From Arthrobacter psychrochitiniphilus (GTDB lineage: Bacteria; Actinomycetota; Actinomycetes; Actinomycetales; Micrococcaceae): a stretch of 64,000 nt of DNA. The notes beneath the pieces were generated by a model, which made no database searches, was not told the origin of the DNA, and saw only the letters and a list, made by a program, of their open reading frames with translations. The stretch lies in the NCBI RefSeq assembly GCF_003185915.1, contig NZ_QHLZ01000014.1, forward strand, positions 16,421 to 80,420, given 5' to 3'. Position 1 is the first letter of the stretch, and each line of letters begins with the position of its first letter. Made by a program: the position numbers and the translations under genes. Positions 1 to 8,707 of the stretch are shown piece by piece.

Positions 1-1000
1 CCTCATTGACGGTGTGCACCTTGGAGACCGGAACATGGTGGGCCGCGAGCAGTTCCAGTGCCTCGTCGTCCGTGAAGGGCTGCAGTGCTTCTTCCAGTGC
101 CGCCCGGAATTCAACAGGGAATTCGTTGCGGCGGGTTTGTTCGTTGAAACGTTCATCCTCGAGCCACTCGGAACGATTCAGCGCCTCTGTCAGCCGGGGG
201 AACAGACGATCTCCCGCGATGGCGATGGCGATGGAGCCGCGGCCGGTTTGGTAGGTGCTAAACGGGGTGGACATGGCGTGGTCGTTGCCGCAGGCCACCG
301 GTTCTTCGCCGTGTAAGGCCCGCATGCCCACCGATTCCAGGACGGAAACCAGGCTGTCCAGCATGGCCACGTCGATGTGCTGGCCCCGGCCGGTGTTGTG
401 CCGTTCATTGATGGCAGCAAGGGCCGCAATAGCCCCGTAGAGGCCCGGAACTATGTCACCAATGCTGATACCAACTCGGGTTGGATCCCCGCCGCGCAGG
501 CCGGTGATGGACATGAGCCCGCTCATGGCTTGGGCGATCAGGTCATAGGCCGGCGCATTTTTGAGTGGCCCATCTTGCCCAAAACCGGAGATGCTGACAA
601 TGACGAGTCTGGGGTTTTCCACCATCAGACTTGCCGCGGAGAGCCCCAACCTGTCCATGACGCCGGGCCGGAAGTTTTCAATGACGATGTCGGAGCGCCT
701 CACCAAGGCGAGCAGGCGCTCACGTTCCTGTGCAACCTTCAGGTCCATGGTGATGCCGTACTTGCTGCGGTTGAACAGGCGGTAGTAAGCCGATTCGCCG
801 TTGTACCAGGGACCAAAATGGCGGGAGTCGTCGCCGTCCGGGCTCTCCACCTTGATGACTTCAGCGCCCAGATCGGCCAAGATCATGGCGCAGAACGGTC
901 CCGCCAGGACCCGGGAAAGATCCAGCACTCGCAGGCCTTGAAGGGATCCGGGACGGTTCAGTGCGGCGGGGAGGGGCTCGGGGCTGGCGGAAGTGATCAT
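1..1000 (-). CDS. CaiB/BaiF class III CoA-transferase (C-terminal end outside window)
   Basis: The protein starts at an ATG at 998-1000 and stays open to the left edge, so about 333 residues are visible and the C-terminus is missing. After a short leader it reads LRVLDLSRVLAGPFCAMILA, then LGAEVIKVE and a DGDDSR segment, the usual N-terminal block of family III CoA-transferases (the Asp that carries the acyl intermediate normally lies further on). These enzymes move CoA between carboxylic acids. The substrate cannot be told; a glutaryl-CoA-dehydrogenase-like gene lies 6 kb away, which allows but does not show a link to glutarate. The gene is divergent from an IclR regulator across 143 bp, the usual arrangement for a regulator and its target. 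Family assignment is firm, substrate unknown. Confidence 0.88.
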   Translation of the reverse strand, partial: MITSASPEPLPAALNRPGSLQGLRVLDLSRVLAGPFCAMILADLGAEVIKVESPDGDDSRHFGPWYNGESAYYRLFNRSKYGITMDLKVAQERERLLALVRRSDIVIENFRPGVMDRLGLSAASLMVENPRLVIVSISGFGQDGPLKNAPAYDLIAQAMSGLMSITGLRGGDPTRVGISIGDIVPGLYGAIAALAAINERHNTGRGQHIDVAMLDSLVSVLESVGMRALHGEEPVACGNDHAMSTPFSTYQTGRGSIAIAIAGDRLFPRLTEALNRSEWLEDERFNEQTRRNEFPVEFRAALEEALQPFTDDEALELLAAHHVPVSKVHTVNE

Positions 1001-1105
1001 CGCAGATATGGTCCTTAGAAGGTTGCTGGGCCCGGGTCTAGGGCGCAAGTTACTTCCATCACAGCATTGAAAGGGGACGCAAAACAATTAACTGGCCCGC
1101 TGTAC

Positions 1106-1121
1106 GTCTGTAATCACAGAC
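1106..1121. promoter_or_regulatory. Palindrome between CoA-transferase and IclR genes, candidate operator
   Basis: GTCTGTAATCACAGAC is a perfect 6-bp inverted repeat with a 4-bp centre. It sits 11 bp upstream of a TACAAT hexamer and covers the -35 zone of the IclR gene, so an IclR-type dimer bound here could control both divergent genes. That role is inferred from position and symmetry only. Confidence 0.45.
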
Positions 1122-1131
1122 TTACGCGGAA

Positions 1132-1137
1132 TACAAT
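1132..1137 (+). promoter_or_regulatory. -10 hexamer for a leaderless IclR transcript
   Basis: TACAAT ends six bases before the ATG at 1144, which places transcription start at or next to the start codon. No ribosome binding site is seen in front of that ATG. Leaderless mRNAs are common in Actinobacteria. The -35 is weak and overlaps the palindrome at 1106-1121. Confidence 0.45.
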
Positions 1138-1143
1138 GGTCGT

Positions 1144-1983
1144 ATGAGTTCTGTGAATTTACCCCAAGTGCCCGCAGCCAGGAACGTGTTGGCTATGTTG
1201 CGCTATATCGCATCGCAAGCCGGACCCGTGGGGGCCGCGTCAATTGCCCGGGACGTGGAGCTGCCCCGCTCAACCACCTACCATCTGCTGTCAGCGCTGA
1301 TAGATGACGGCTTTGTGGTGCACCTGCCCGAAGAGCGCAAGTATGCGCTGGGTGTGACCGCGCATGAATTGGGTACGGGCTACTCCCGCCAAGTTCCGTT
1401 GCAGCGCCTGGCCCGCTTCCCCATGGCCCAACTGGTTGAGCGCAGTAGACGCACGGCGCACCTTGCAGTGATGCATGGGCGTGAAGTTATCTACGTCATT
1501 GAGGAGCGGGCAAAGCGGCAAGCCACGCTTGTGACCAATCCGGGTGTCAGGCTTCCCGCCCACCTGACCGCAAGTGGGCGCGCCATGTTGGCCACCATGC
1601 CAGCGGAGCAGTTGGACGCCCTCTATCCGGGGCCTGAAGCCTTCCCCCAACGCTATGAAAACGGTGTGCATTCGGTTCAGGCGCTCAAGGAGCTATTGGC
1701 CTTGGTTCGGGAAAGAGGATTTTCCTGGGAAGAGGACGAGGTAACGAACGGTTTCTCCAGCTTGGCTGTTCCTGTTCTTGACCGCAGCGGCCATGCCCTA
1801 GCCAGCGTGACTTTGACCGTGTCCAACCGTCCCGCGTTGAGCCCGGCAGCGGCGGCCAAAAATGCCCTTGAGGGAGTGATTCAGGAGCGCGCGGTCCAGC
1901 TAGAAGATCTAAAAACGCAGTGGCTGCCCGAGGTGAACCGGTGTGCAAGGGAAATCTCCCGGCGGCTACGCCCCAATATTTAA
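1144..1983 (+). CDS. IclR-family transcriptional regulator
   Basis: 279 residues, the usual IclR length (about 250-280). The N-terminal winged helix-turn-helix (roughly residues 12-75) includes ASIARDVELPRSTTYHLLSA, and the C-terminal effector domain shows the family blocks RLPAHLTASGRAMLA and GFSWEEDEVTNG. Such proteins sense a small aromatic or carboxylic metabolite and usually act on a neighbouring catabolic gene, here most likely the divergent CoA-transferase. The start is the ATG six bases after a TACAAT hexamer, suggesting a leaderless message. The effector is unknown. Confidence 0.88.
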   Translation: MSSVNLPQVPAARNVLAMLRYIASQAGPVGAASIARDVELPRSTTYHLLSALIDDGFVVHLPEERKYALGVTAHELGTGYSRQVPLQRLARFPMAQLVERSRRTAHLAVMHGREVIYVIEERAKRQATLVTNPGVRLPAHLTASGRAMLATMPAEQLDALYPGPEAFPQRYENGVHSVQALKELLALVRERGFSWEEDEVTNGFSSLAVPVLDRSGHALASVTLTVSNRPALSPAAAAKNALEGVIQERAVQLEDLKTQWLPEVNRCAREISRRLRPNI

Positions 1984-2062
1984 TGCGCTCGGCGCGCAGC
2001 TGGCGGACCACGCAACTATAAATTCTCCTTCGAAGCCATTGTTTTCGACAGTCTTGCGGGTA

Positions 2063-2090
2063 TATCGTTAACTATCGTTCGTGTATCGTT
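2063..2090 (+). promoter_or_regulatory. Three phased TATCGTT repeats upstream of padR, candidate operator
   Basis: TATCGTT occurs at 2063-2069, 2073-2079 and 2084-2090, with spacings of 10 and 11 bp, so all copies lie on the same face of the helix. They end 24 bp before the padR ATG, where a promoter would be. PadR regulators often repress their own gene, and ATCG-containing sites are known for actinobacterial members. Autoregulation here is an inference. Confidence 0.5.
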
Positions 2091-2114
2091 CAAAAATTAT
2101 TTGAGGAGAGCAAA

Positions 2115-2654
2115 ATGCATAACTCATTCCCAGTCGGTGGGTTCGGCGGCGCCAATATTGATGGTGTCTGGCAAGCAGTTGAAGAATTGCGTTCACGGTT
2201 TGAAAAGCGCCCCGGAACCCGGGCTGGCCGCGGCGAGGTACGGGCGGCCGTACTGGCACTGCTCGCCGAGGAACCCATGCACGGCTACCAGATCATCCGG
2301 GAAATTGAGGAACGCAGCGGTGGTAACTGGAAGCCCAGCGCTGGCTCCGTTTACCCCACCTTGCAGCTCTTGGCTGATGAGGGCACCATCGCGGCCGAGG
2401 AATCCAATGGGCGCAAGATCTACTCGCTCACTGAGGCTGGGCGGGAAGAGGTCCAAGGCAGTGATGCAGCAGCGCCGTGGGACTCAACGGCCCCTGGATC
2501 TGGCGGATTTGCTGCGCTACCCAAGGCTGGTATGGAGCTTGCCCAGGCTGCCGCTCAGGTAGGGCGGACAGGGAACAAAAAGCAAGTTCAAGAGGCTGTC
2601 GAAGTCCTCGATGAGGCGCGGCGGCGGCTCTACACTATCCTCGCCCAAGGCTGA
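2115..2654 (+). CDS. PadR-family transcriptional regulator
   Basis: 179 residues with a strong ribosome site (GAGGAG seven bases before the ATG). Residues about 38-105 are the PadR winged helix: VLALLAEEPMHGYQIIREIE followed by WKPSAGSVYPTLQLLADEGT and YSLTEAGRE. The C-terminal part (about 115-179) is Ala/Gln-rich and helical, as in PadR dimerisation regions. The stop is five bases before the AarF-family gene, so the two are probably co-transcribed, and the regulator may govern that kinase and itself. Phased repeats lie just upstream. The ligand is unknown. Confidence 0.88.
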   Translation: MHNSFPVGGFGGANIDGVWQAVEELRSRFEKRPGTRAGRGEVRAAVLALLAEEPMHGYQIIREIEERSGGNWKPSAGSVYPTLQLLADEGTIAAEESNGRKIYSLTEAGREEVQGSDAAAPWDSTAPGSGGFAALPKAGMELAQAAAQVGRTGNKKQVQEAVEVLDEARRRLYTILAQG

Positions 2655-2659
2655 GAAGG

Positions 2660-4393
2660 GTGGCGTCGGAGCATCGAGACCCGGCAGAAACGGTAGTGAG
2701 TGCGGGGGCTGCCCGCGCTCGCTACCGGCGCATCCTGCGCTTTGCCGCCTGGCACCTGTTGGTGACGTGGTGGTTTGAACTGTTCCTGCCCCGCATTGGG
2801 CTGGGCAGCATCTCTGCGCGCACGCGCCCGGCGCGCATGAAGCGCTTTGCCCAGCGCTTCCGCACGCTCGCGCTGAACCTGGGTGGCTTGATGATCAAGG
2901 TAGGTCAGTTTATGTCCTCCAGACTAGATGTGCTGCCTCCTGAGCTCACTGCCGAGCTAGAAGGGCTCCAAGACGAAGTCCCGGCTGTTGCGTTTGCGCA
3001 GATCCGCAGGCTGGCCGAGGCTGAGCTGGGTGCGCCGCTGGAGGACATCTTTGTCTACGTTGACGAGGTACCGGTAGCCGCGGCATCCCTGGGACAGGCG
3101 CACCGTGCCCAGCTCCGTTCCGACGATGCCCAGCGCACCGGACTCCAGAACGTGGTGCTGAAAGTTCAGCGCCCCGGCATTGGTGAGATTGTTGCTGTGG
3201 ACCTTGCGGCACTGCGCCGGGTAGGGCGCTGGCTCAGTAGGATCCGGATTGTCTCCAGCCGCGTTGACATGCCAGCACTGATGGAGGAATTTGCGCAGGC
3301 CAGCCTTGAGGAGATCGATTATCTGCACGAGGCGGCTAGTGCAGAACGCTTCGCTGCCGACTTTGCCCAGGATCCTCGCGTGGGAGTACCCGCGGTGGTG
3401 TGGGAACGCTGTACACGCCGAGTGCTCACACTCGAGGACGTAACGGCGATCAAAATAACGGATGCGTTGGCTCTGCGTGCGGCGGGTATAGATCCGGCGC
3501 AGGTGGCCTCGGTATTTGCCAGTGTCATGTTCGAGCAGTTGTTCACGAGCGGGTTCTTCCATGCTGACCCGCACCCCGGCAATATCTTTATCACCCCCGC
3601 CGTTGAATCCGGAGCGGGCGCAGGCACGGCCTCTGAAACGGAGCCACGCTGGGAATTGACCTTCATTGATTTTGGCATGATGGGGGAGGTCACGCCCAAG
3701 ACCCGAAGCGGTCTGCGCAAGTTGTTGATTGCGGCCGCTGCTCGCGACGGCAAGGGCCTCGTTGCGGCAATCAATGACGTGGGTGTGCTGGTGCCTTCGG
3801 CGGACACTGGTGAGCTGGAACGGGCGCTGACGCAGCTGTTCGCACGGTTTGGTGGGATGGGATTTGCCGAACTTCGGGAAGTTGACCCCCGGGATTTTGT
3901 TGATTTCTCAGAGGAGTTCGGTGATGTGGTGCGCTCACTGCCATTCCAGCTGCCGGAGAATTTCCTGCTCATCATCCGGGCCATGTCACTGACCTCAGGG
4001 GTGTGTAGCTCCTTGGATGCTAAGTACAATCTATGGGATTCCGTGGAACCCTTTGCCGCTCAACTGTTGCGGGAGGAGGGCGGTAATTTCATCAAGGACG
4101 CCGCGGCTCAAGCCGTTGAGGCGGTGAGCCTGACGCTGCGCTTGCCCCGGCGCGTGGACGGGTTTCTCTCACGAATTGAAGAAGGCTCGCTGCCGGTGAC
4201 GAACCCCCGGTTGGAACGCCAGAATGCCAGATTGCTTGATTTAACGCGCCGGCTGGGTTCGTTAGTGGTTTTTGGAGCACTGCTCATAGCCGGTGCGCTG
4301 GTGCGGTCTGAGGACATAGTGCTGGGCAGTGTACTGATGGGAGCGTCAGTGCTGGCATTGCTGCACGGCATGTGGGTGGGCCGCCGGCGATAA
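2660..4393 (+). CDS. AarF/UbiB (ABC1) family atypical protein kinase
   Basis: 577 residues from a GTG start, five bases after padR. The family motifs are present: KVGQFMSSRLDVLP (KxGQ motif, near 75), the Ala-rich loop VAAASLGQAHRAQL replacing a P-loop, VLKVQRPG with the conserved Lys, and FFHADPHPGNI plus LTFIDFGMMGEV as catalytic and metal-binding loops. Two hydrophobic helices close the protein (about 525-575), so it is membrane-anchored. Members support quinone or isoprenoid-lipid metabolism; in menaquinone-using actinobacteria the role is not settled. Coupling to a PadR regulator suggests induction by stress or a small compound (inference). Confidence 0.88.
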   Translation: MASEHRDPAETVVSAGAARARYRRILRFAAWHLLVTWWFELFLPRIGLGSISARTRPARMKRFAQRFRTLALNLGGLMIKVGQFMSSRLDVLPPELTAELEGLQDEVPAVAFAQIRRLAEAELGAPLEDIFVYVDEVPVAAASLGQAHRAQLRSDDAQRTGLQNVVLKVQRPGIGEIVAVDLAALRRVGRWLSRIRIVSSRVDMPALMEEFAQASLEEIDYLHEAASAERFAADFAQDPRVGVPAVVWERCTRRVLTLEDVTAIKITDALALRAAGIDPAQVASVFASVMFEQLFTSGFFHADPHPGNIFITPAVESGAGAGTASETEPRWELTFIDFGMMGEVTPKTRSGLRKLLIAAAARDGKGLVAAINDVGVLVPSADTGELERALTQLFARFGGMGFAELREVDPRDFVDFSEEFGDVVRSLPFQLPENFLLIIRAMSLTSGVCSSLDAKYNLWDSVEPFAAQLLREEGGNFIKDAAAQAVEAVSLTLRLPRRVDGFLSRIEEGSLPVTNPRLERQNARLLDLTRRLGSLVVFGALLIAGALVRSEDIVLGSVLMGASVLALLHGMWVGRRR

Positions 4394-4398
4394 ATGCC

Positions 4399-4438
4399 TA
4401 CGCTCAACGAGCGGCGGGGTATGTACCGCCAGAGCGTA
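4399..4438. terminator. Nested hairpin between convergent genes
   Basis: TACGCTC (4399-4405) pairs with GAGCGTA (4432-4438), and inside it GGCGG (4413-4417) pairs with CCGCC (4426-4430). It lies in the 65-bp gap between the converging AarF and aminotransferase genes and could end transcription from either side. There is no clear T-run. Confidence 0.5.
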
Positions 4439-4458
4439 CTGCCAGTGACTAAACTCAA

Positions 4459-5547
4459 CTAGCTTCGCTGCCACCTGTCAACGCCGCTCAGTACCGCGGC
4501 TTCGGCTTGGCGGGAGCCAACGCTGACGCGCACACCCTCGCCAGGAAAACAGCGCACACTGACGCTTTCGGCCAGGCACGCCCCTTCTAGTGCGGCCGAT
4601 GCATCGCCCACTGGCAGCCAAAGGAAGTTCCCGCCACTGGCAGGAACATCGATGCCGCGAGCGGCCAGCTGCGCCTGAAGGTTGCTGCGGCCCGCACGAA
4701 CCGTTGCGATATTTGCCGCTAGGGCTTCCGTATCAGCCAGTGCGGCAACGGAGGCTGACTCGGCGACGGCATTCAAGCCAAAGGGCGGTGAAACGGCACG
4801 GACGTGACGGGAAATGTCCGGATGAGCAACCAGGAAGCCGGCACGCAGTCCGGCCAGACCGTACGCCTTCGAAAAGGTGCGCAACAGGACAAGATTTGGG
4901 TACTTGACTCTCAAAGTGAGGCTGTGCTGGAAGGAGGTTTCGGCGTCGTCCGTGAATTCCAGATAGGCCTGGTCAAGGACGACCAGCACATGGGCGGGGA
5001 TGCTCGCCAAGAACTCTTCCAGTTCCTGGCTGCCCAGCACTGTTCCGGTGGGATTGTTGGGGCTGCACAAGATTATGGCGGCGGTGGAATCGGTGACTGC
5101 ATGGGCCATGGCAGGTAGATCGTGCCGATGGTTGGCGGTCAGCGGGACCTGAACATCTAGGGCTCCGGTGAGGCGAACCAAAATGGGGTATGCCTCGTAG
5201 CTCCGCCAGGCAAAAACCACGTCTTTGCCCGGCCCGGCAAAAGCGGTCAGCAATTGCTGAAGCACGGCGAGCGAACCGCCGCCGGTCACCAAGAGGTCTT
5301 GGGCAATGCCGAGTTGCTGGCTCAGTGCCTTGATCAGGGGATCACCGTCAATGGTGGGGTACTGCTGGCAGTGCTGGGCCGCGGAACCAATCGCGGCCAG
5401 CACCGCCGGGGAGGGAGTCAAGAACGATTCATTGGAGGAGGCGCGCCACAAGGGAGCGAGCGCGCCGCCGGCCTTGGAATAAACCGGCAGCGAGGCCACC
5501 ACATCCCGTGGAACAGGCAGAGATGGAAGGGATGTTGCATGTGACAC
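4459..5547 (-). CDS. PLP aminotransferase, histidinol-phosphate aminotransferase type
   Basis: 362 residues from the GTG at 5545-5547, chosen because AGGAG stands six bases before it and because longer readings run into the permease gene. It is a fold-type I aminotransferase: N-terminal LWRASSNESFLTPSPAVLAA, CSPNNPTGTV, VVLDQAYLEF and the PLP-lysine region LRTFSKAYGLAGLRAGF. The sequence is HisC/Cobyric-type, about the usual 350-360 residues. The permease is 47 bp upstream on the same strand, so they likely form one transcript. It is not in a histidine operon here, so it may act on an aromatic amino acid or another substrate instead of histidinol phosphate. Confidence 0.85.
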   Translation of the reverse strand: MSHATSLPSLPVPRDVVASLPVYSKAGGALAPLWRASSNESFLTPSPAVLAAIGSAAQHCQQYPTIDGDPLIKALSQQLGIAQDLLVTGGGSLAVLQQLLTAFAGPGKDVVFAWRSYEAYPILVRLTGALDVQVPLTANHRHDLPAMAHAVTDSTAAIILCSPNNPTGTVLGSQELEEFLASIPAHVLVVLDQAYLEFTDDAETSFQHSLTLRVKYPNLVLLRTFSKAYGLAGLRAGFLVAHPDISRHVRAVSPPFGLNAVAESASVAALADTEALAANIATVRAGRSNLQAQLAARGIDVPASGGNFLWLPVGDASAALEGACLAESVSVRCFPGEGVRVSVGSRQAEAAVLSGVDRWQRS

Positions 5548-5594
5548 TGAACGCTCCTTGCGGTGTGGCCCGGGTGGTGCCAGATGGCGCTGGT

Positions 5595-7043
5595 TTAGAC
5601 GCTGGCTGTGACGTCGGAGTCGTCGGCGGGGTAGATCATCTCTGCCGGCGGGTGGTTGAAGCGCTTGGCCACTGGGTAGTAGACCGCTGCCGTGACAATC
5701 AAGCCCACAATCCAGGAAATGTCCGCGCCGCCCAGTAGCGGCGTGATGGGACCGGTATACAGGGTCTGGGCCAGGAACGGGATCTGCACCAGGACGCCCA
5801 GCAGGTAGGTCAGCAGTGCGGGGACGTTCCACGCGCCGTAGCGGCCCTTGGGGTCGTAGAGGGCAGGGACATCAACCTTTTCCTTCGAGGAGAAGTAGAA
5901 GTCAACGAGGTTGATGGAACTCCAAGGGATGAACACCATCAGCAACAGCAGCACGAAGTTTTTGAAGTTAGAGATGAAGTCATCCGATGCCACCAGGGCA
6001 ATGATCACGGAGACGGAGATGAAGCCGATGACGTAGGCAAAGCGGACCCAAGGAGCGAAGCGCAGTTGACGGGTGAAGGCGCTGACCGAAGTCAGGATGG
6101 TCATATAGCCGCCGTAAGCGTTGAGCGTGTTGACCGTTAGCTTGCCCACCACAATCACGATGTACATCAGGACAGCGATGGCTCCGCCACCTGCAAGGTC
6201 ACCAACGAAGGCCACTTGGTTATCAAGGAAGCCCTTGCCTGCAGGCATGGCGATTGCTGCGAACATGGCCCCAAGAGTCATGGACCACTGGGCGCCCAAG
6301 ACGGCACCGGACATGCAGGCAAAGAACGTCTTGCCGGCGGGGGTGTTAGCGGGCAAGTAGCGGGAGTAGTCCGCAACGTAGGGCCCGTAGGTCAGCTGCC
6401 AGCCGGCACTGAGGGAAATTGAGAGCAGGAACGTGGTGACGGTGAAGCCACTCACGCCCATGACGGAGCCGACGTCGTGCTTCAAGAAAAGCTGGATGGC
6501 CAGGTAGCTAAAGCCAATGATGCCCACGATCGTGGAGATGCGGCCCAGCATGTGGATGTACTTGTAGCCCAGCGTGGCTACCAGAACCGTCAAGGCACCA
6601 AAGATGATGACGCCCACTGCGGGGTTACCGGTGGGAATGATCTGATTCACTGCCTGGCCGGCCAGGACCGCGCCGGTGGCTGCGAAGCCTAGGTACATGA
6701 CGATGACCAGGATCAGCGGAATGACGGCGCCGAAGACACCGAACTGGGCGCGGCTGGAAATCATCTGTGGCATGCCCAACTTGGGGCCCTGAGCGGCGTG
6801 CAATGCCATGACGGTGCCACCGAGCACGTTTCCGATCAGCAAGCCGATGATGCCCCAAAATGCGGTAGACCCGAAGATGACGGCGAGGGCGCCGGTGACG
6901 ATCGCCGTGATCTGCATGTTCGCCCCAAACCAGAGGGTGAACTGGCCAAAGGGTTTGCCGTGGCGCTCCCGGGCTGGTACGAAGTCAATGGATCGGCGTT
7001 CGATGGCCGGCCCACTCTTTCGTACGGTTTGAATCCTTGACAT
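5595..7043 (-). CDS. NCS1-family permease (purine/cytosine/allantoin transporter)
   Basis: 482 residues from the ATG at 7041-7043, which has GGAGG six bases upstream; an upstream in-frame start would lack this. It shows about twelve hydrophobic segments and the NCS1 opening: RSIDFVPARERHGKPFGQFT, then LWFGANMQITAIVTGAL, with GQAVNQIIP in a middle helix. The family carries nucleobases, hydantoins or related compounds with sodium or protons. The aminotransferase follows on the same strand and a divergent acyl-CoA dehydrogenase starts 263 bp away. Substrate is not certain. Confidence 0.87.
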   Translation of the reverse strand: MSRIQTVRKSGPAIERRSIDFVPARERHGKPFGQFTLWFGANMQITAIVTGALAVIFGSTAFWGIIGLLIGNVLGGTVMALHAAQGPKLGMPQMISSRAQFGVFGAVIPLILVIVMYLGFAATGAVLAGQAVNQIIPTGNPAVGVIIFGALTVLVATLGYKYIHMLGRISTIVGIIGFSYLAIQLFLKHDVGSVMGVSGFTVTTFLLSISLSAGWQLTYGPYVADYSRYLPANTPAGKTFFACMSGAVLGAQWSMTLGAMFAAIAMPAGKGFLDNQVAFVGDLAGGGAIAVLMYIVIVVGKLTVNTLNAYGGYMTILTSVSAFTRQLRFAPWVRFAYVIGFISVSVIIALVASDDFISNFKNFVLLLLMVFIPWSSINLVDFYFSSKEKVDVPALYDPKGRYGAWNVPALLTYLLGVLVQIPFLAQTLYTGPITPLLGGADISWIVGLIVTAAVYYPVAKRFNHPPAEMIYPADDSDVTASV

Positions 7044-7117
7044 GTCATTCCTCCGTTGGAATAGGTTTGGGTCCCCCGAATTTTCTTTAATCCATCTGAG
7101 CACGAAAGACCACGGGT

Positions 7118-7135
7118 CAGTGACGTGCTTCACTG
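7118..7135. promoter_or_regulatory. Inverted repeat in permease/dehydrogenase divergent region
   Basis: CAGTGA (7118-7123) and TCACTG (7130-7135) form a perfect inverted repeat with a 6-bp centre, 75 bp upstream of the permease start in the only intergenic space serving both divergent genes. It may be an operator for either; nothing identifies the protein. Confidence 0.35.
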
Positions 7136-7306
7136 AAGCCGTCTGTGTTCCGAGACTAAGGACCTATTTCTGTGATCTGGGGCATTTTTGGGGTACTTCT
7201 CGGGCTATGTTCAAGTTACGCCGCGATGTGCCGGCGGCGCGGAGGTGCGCTCTATCAGCCCCGCAAGGCTGACCGGCCAATAACCAACCATTGAAGGAGA
7301 ATTCCC

Positions 7307-8563
7307 TTGACTGCAACATCCAATGCTGCTTCAACAGCTGCTGCAACTTCCGCGTCTCCTGCGTCTACCGCTGCCGCAGACGCCGGAGTGGAGGCTGCCA
7401 TCCTTCCCTATCCTGACGGCGACTTCTTCGGCTTCGAAAGCCTGCTGCCTGCCGATGAACTGGCCCGCCTAAATGAAATCCGGGACTGGATGGAAGCCAA
7501 CGTTCGCCCCATCGCCCGTGACCAGTGGAGCCGCAGCGAATTCCCCGTTCACTTGATCCCCAAGGTCGCCGAGCTGGACATGATCAGCCCCGTGCGCCGC
7601 CAAGGTTATTCACACCTTCTGGCCGGCATGATTACGGCCGCGATTCACCGCGTGGATGCTTCCTTCGGTACCTTCTTCAGCGGACATGACGGACTCTTCA
7701 CCGGTTCCATTGAACTGCTCGCCTCCGAGGAGCAGCAGGCCGCTTGGCTGCCAGATATTTATGCACTGAGGAAGACCGGAGTCTTTGCCATCACCGAGCC
7801 CAACGCCGGCTCCGACGTTGCCGGGGGCACCACCACAACTGCCGTGCGGGAGGGGGACTCCTGGGTACTGAATGGTGAAAAGCGCTGGATTGGCAACTCC
7901 ACCTTCTCCGACTACGTCATTATTTGGGCCAAGGACGTTGCTGACGAGCAGGTCAAGGGCTTCCTTGTTGAGACCTCTCGGGAAGGTTTCAGCGCAACCC
8001 TGATAGAGAATCGCATTGCCCTGCGTGCGGTCCAGAATGCCGATATTGTCCTGAAGGACGTGGTGGTGCCTGACTTTAATAAGCTGGCCGGCGCCAACAG
8101 CTTCCGTGACACGAACAAGGTACTCAAGACCACGCGGGCAACCGTGGGTTGGCAGGCCGTGGGCATCCAGATGGCAGCGTTTGATGTGGCGCGCCGGTAC
8201 GCGGTGGAGCGCACGCAGTTTGGCAAGCCGATTGCCAGCTTCCAGCTCATCCAGGAGCAACTAGTTACCATGCTCTCCAATGCGCAGGCTTCCATGGGCA
8301 TGATGGTCCGGTTGGCGCAAATGGAGGATGAGGGCACCACCCGCAACGAGCATTCAGCCATGGCGAAGGCGTTCGTGACCAAGTGCATGCGCGAAACCGT
8401 GGCCTTGGGCCGCGGAGTTCTGGGCGGCAACGGTGTGTCCGTGGACTATGAGATGGCCAAGATCTTCTGCGACGCCGAGGCCATCTACACGTATGAGGGC
8501 ACCTACGAGATCAACACCTTGGTTGCCGGCCGCGCGATCACCGGCATTGCTGCGTTCGTCTAG
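7307..8563 (+). CDS. Acyl-CoA dehydrogenase, glutaryl-CoA dehydrogenase-like
   Basis: 418 residues from a TTG with GAAGGAGA seven bases upstream. After an Ala/Thr-rich leader of about 30 residues the three acyl-CoA dehydrogenase domains follow in order: the helical N-domain, the FAD-contacting beta domain (GVFAITEPNAGSDVAGG, ending WIGNSTFSDYVIIWA), and the C-terminal helical domain with RTQFGKPIASFQLIQEQL. IFCDAEAIYTYEGTYEIN carries the catalytic Glu in the YEGT context typical of glutaryl-CoA dehydrogenase, and the end resembles GRAITG of that group. Likely reaction: FAD-dependent oxidation (possibly with decarboxylation) of a short acyl-CoA. Substrate is inferred. Confidence 0.82.
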   Translation: MTATSNAASTAAATSASPASTAAADAGVEAAILPYPDGDFFGFESLLPADELARLNEIRDWMEANVRPIARDQWSRSEFPVHLIPKVAELDMISPVRRQGYSHLLAGMITAAIHRVDASFGTFFSGHDGLFTGSIELLASEEQQAAWLPDIYALRKTGVFAITEPNAGSDVAGGTTTTAVREGDSWVLNGEKRWIGNSTFSDYVIIWAKDVADEQVKGFLVETSREGFSATLIENRIALRAVQNADIVLKDVVVPDFNKLAGANSFRDTNKVLKTTRATVGWQAVGIQMAAFDVARRYAVERTQFGKPIASFQLIQEQLVTMLSNAQASMGMMVRLAQMEDEGTTRNEHSAMAKAFVTKCMRETVALGRGVLGGNGVSVDYEMAKIFCDAEAIYTYEGTYEINTLVAGRAITGIAAFV

Positions 8564-8617
8564 TGAGTGCGTCTGCGCCGCAAGGGCCAGAGGTACGTTA
8601 AACCGATGCGTGTAGCT

Positions 8618-8633
8618 CGCGTAAAAATACGCG
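8618..8633 (+). terminator. Small hairpin after the dehydrogenase gene
   Basis: CGCGTA-AAAA-TACGCG is a perfect 6-bp stem with a 4-base loop, 55 bp after the stop codon. It is not followed by a T-run, so function as a terminator is uncertain. Confidence 0.3.
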
Positions 8634-8656
8634 CAGCTCTCCGGTGGCGCTACGTC

Positions 8657-8688
8657 AGAGGCTGCCCGTGTAACTAGCGGAAGCCTCT
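8657..8688 (+). terminator. Candidate terminator of the dehydrogenase gene
   Basis: AGAGGCT (8657-8663) pairs with AGCCTCT (8682-8688), followed by TT. The loop is long (18 bases), which weakens the call. Confidence 0.4.
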
Positions 8689-8707
8689 TTGCAGTTATGC
8701 CACTTCC

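Noticed and set aside
377..1018. 213-codon plus-strand open frame
   Set aside because: It lies entirely antisense to the CoA-transferase reading frame, has no motif, and the minus strand gives a clear CaiB family protein.
5548..5832. N-terminal extension of the aminotransferase
   Set aside because: It overlaps the end of the permease gene; a GTG with AGGAG at the expected family start is present.
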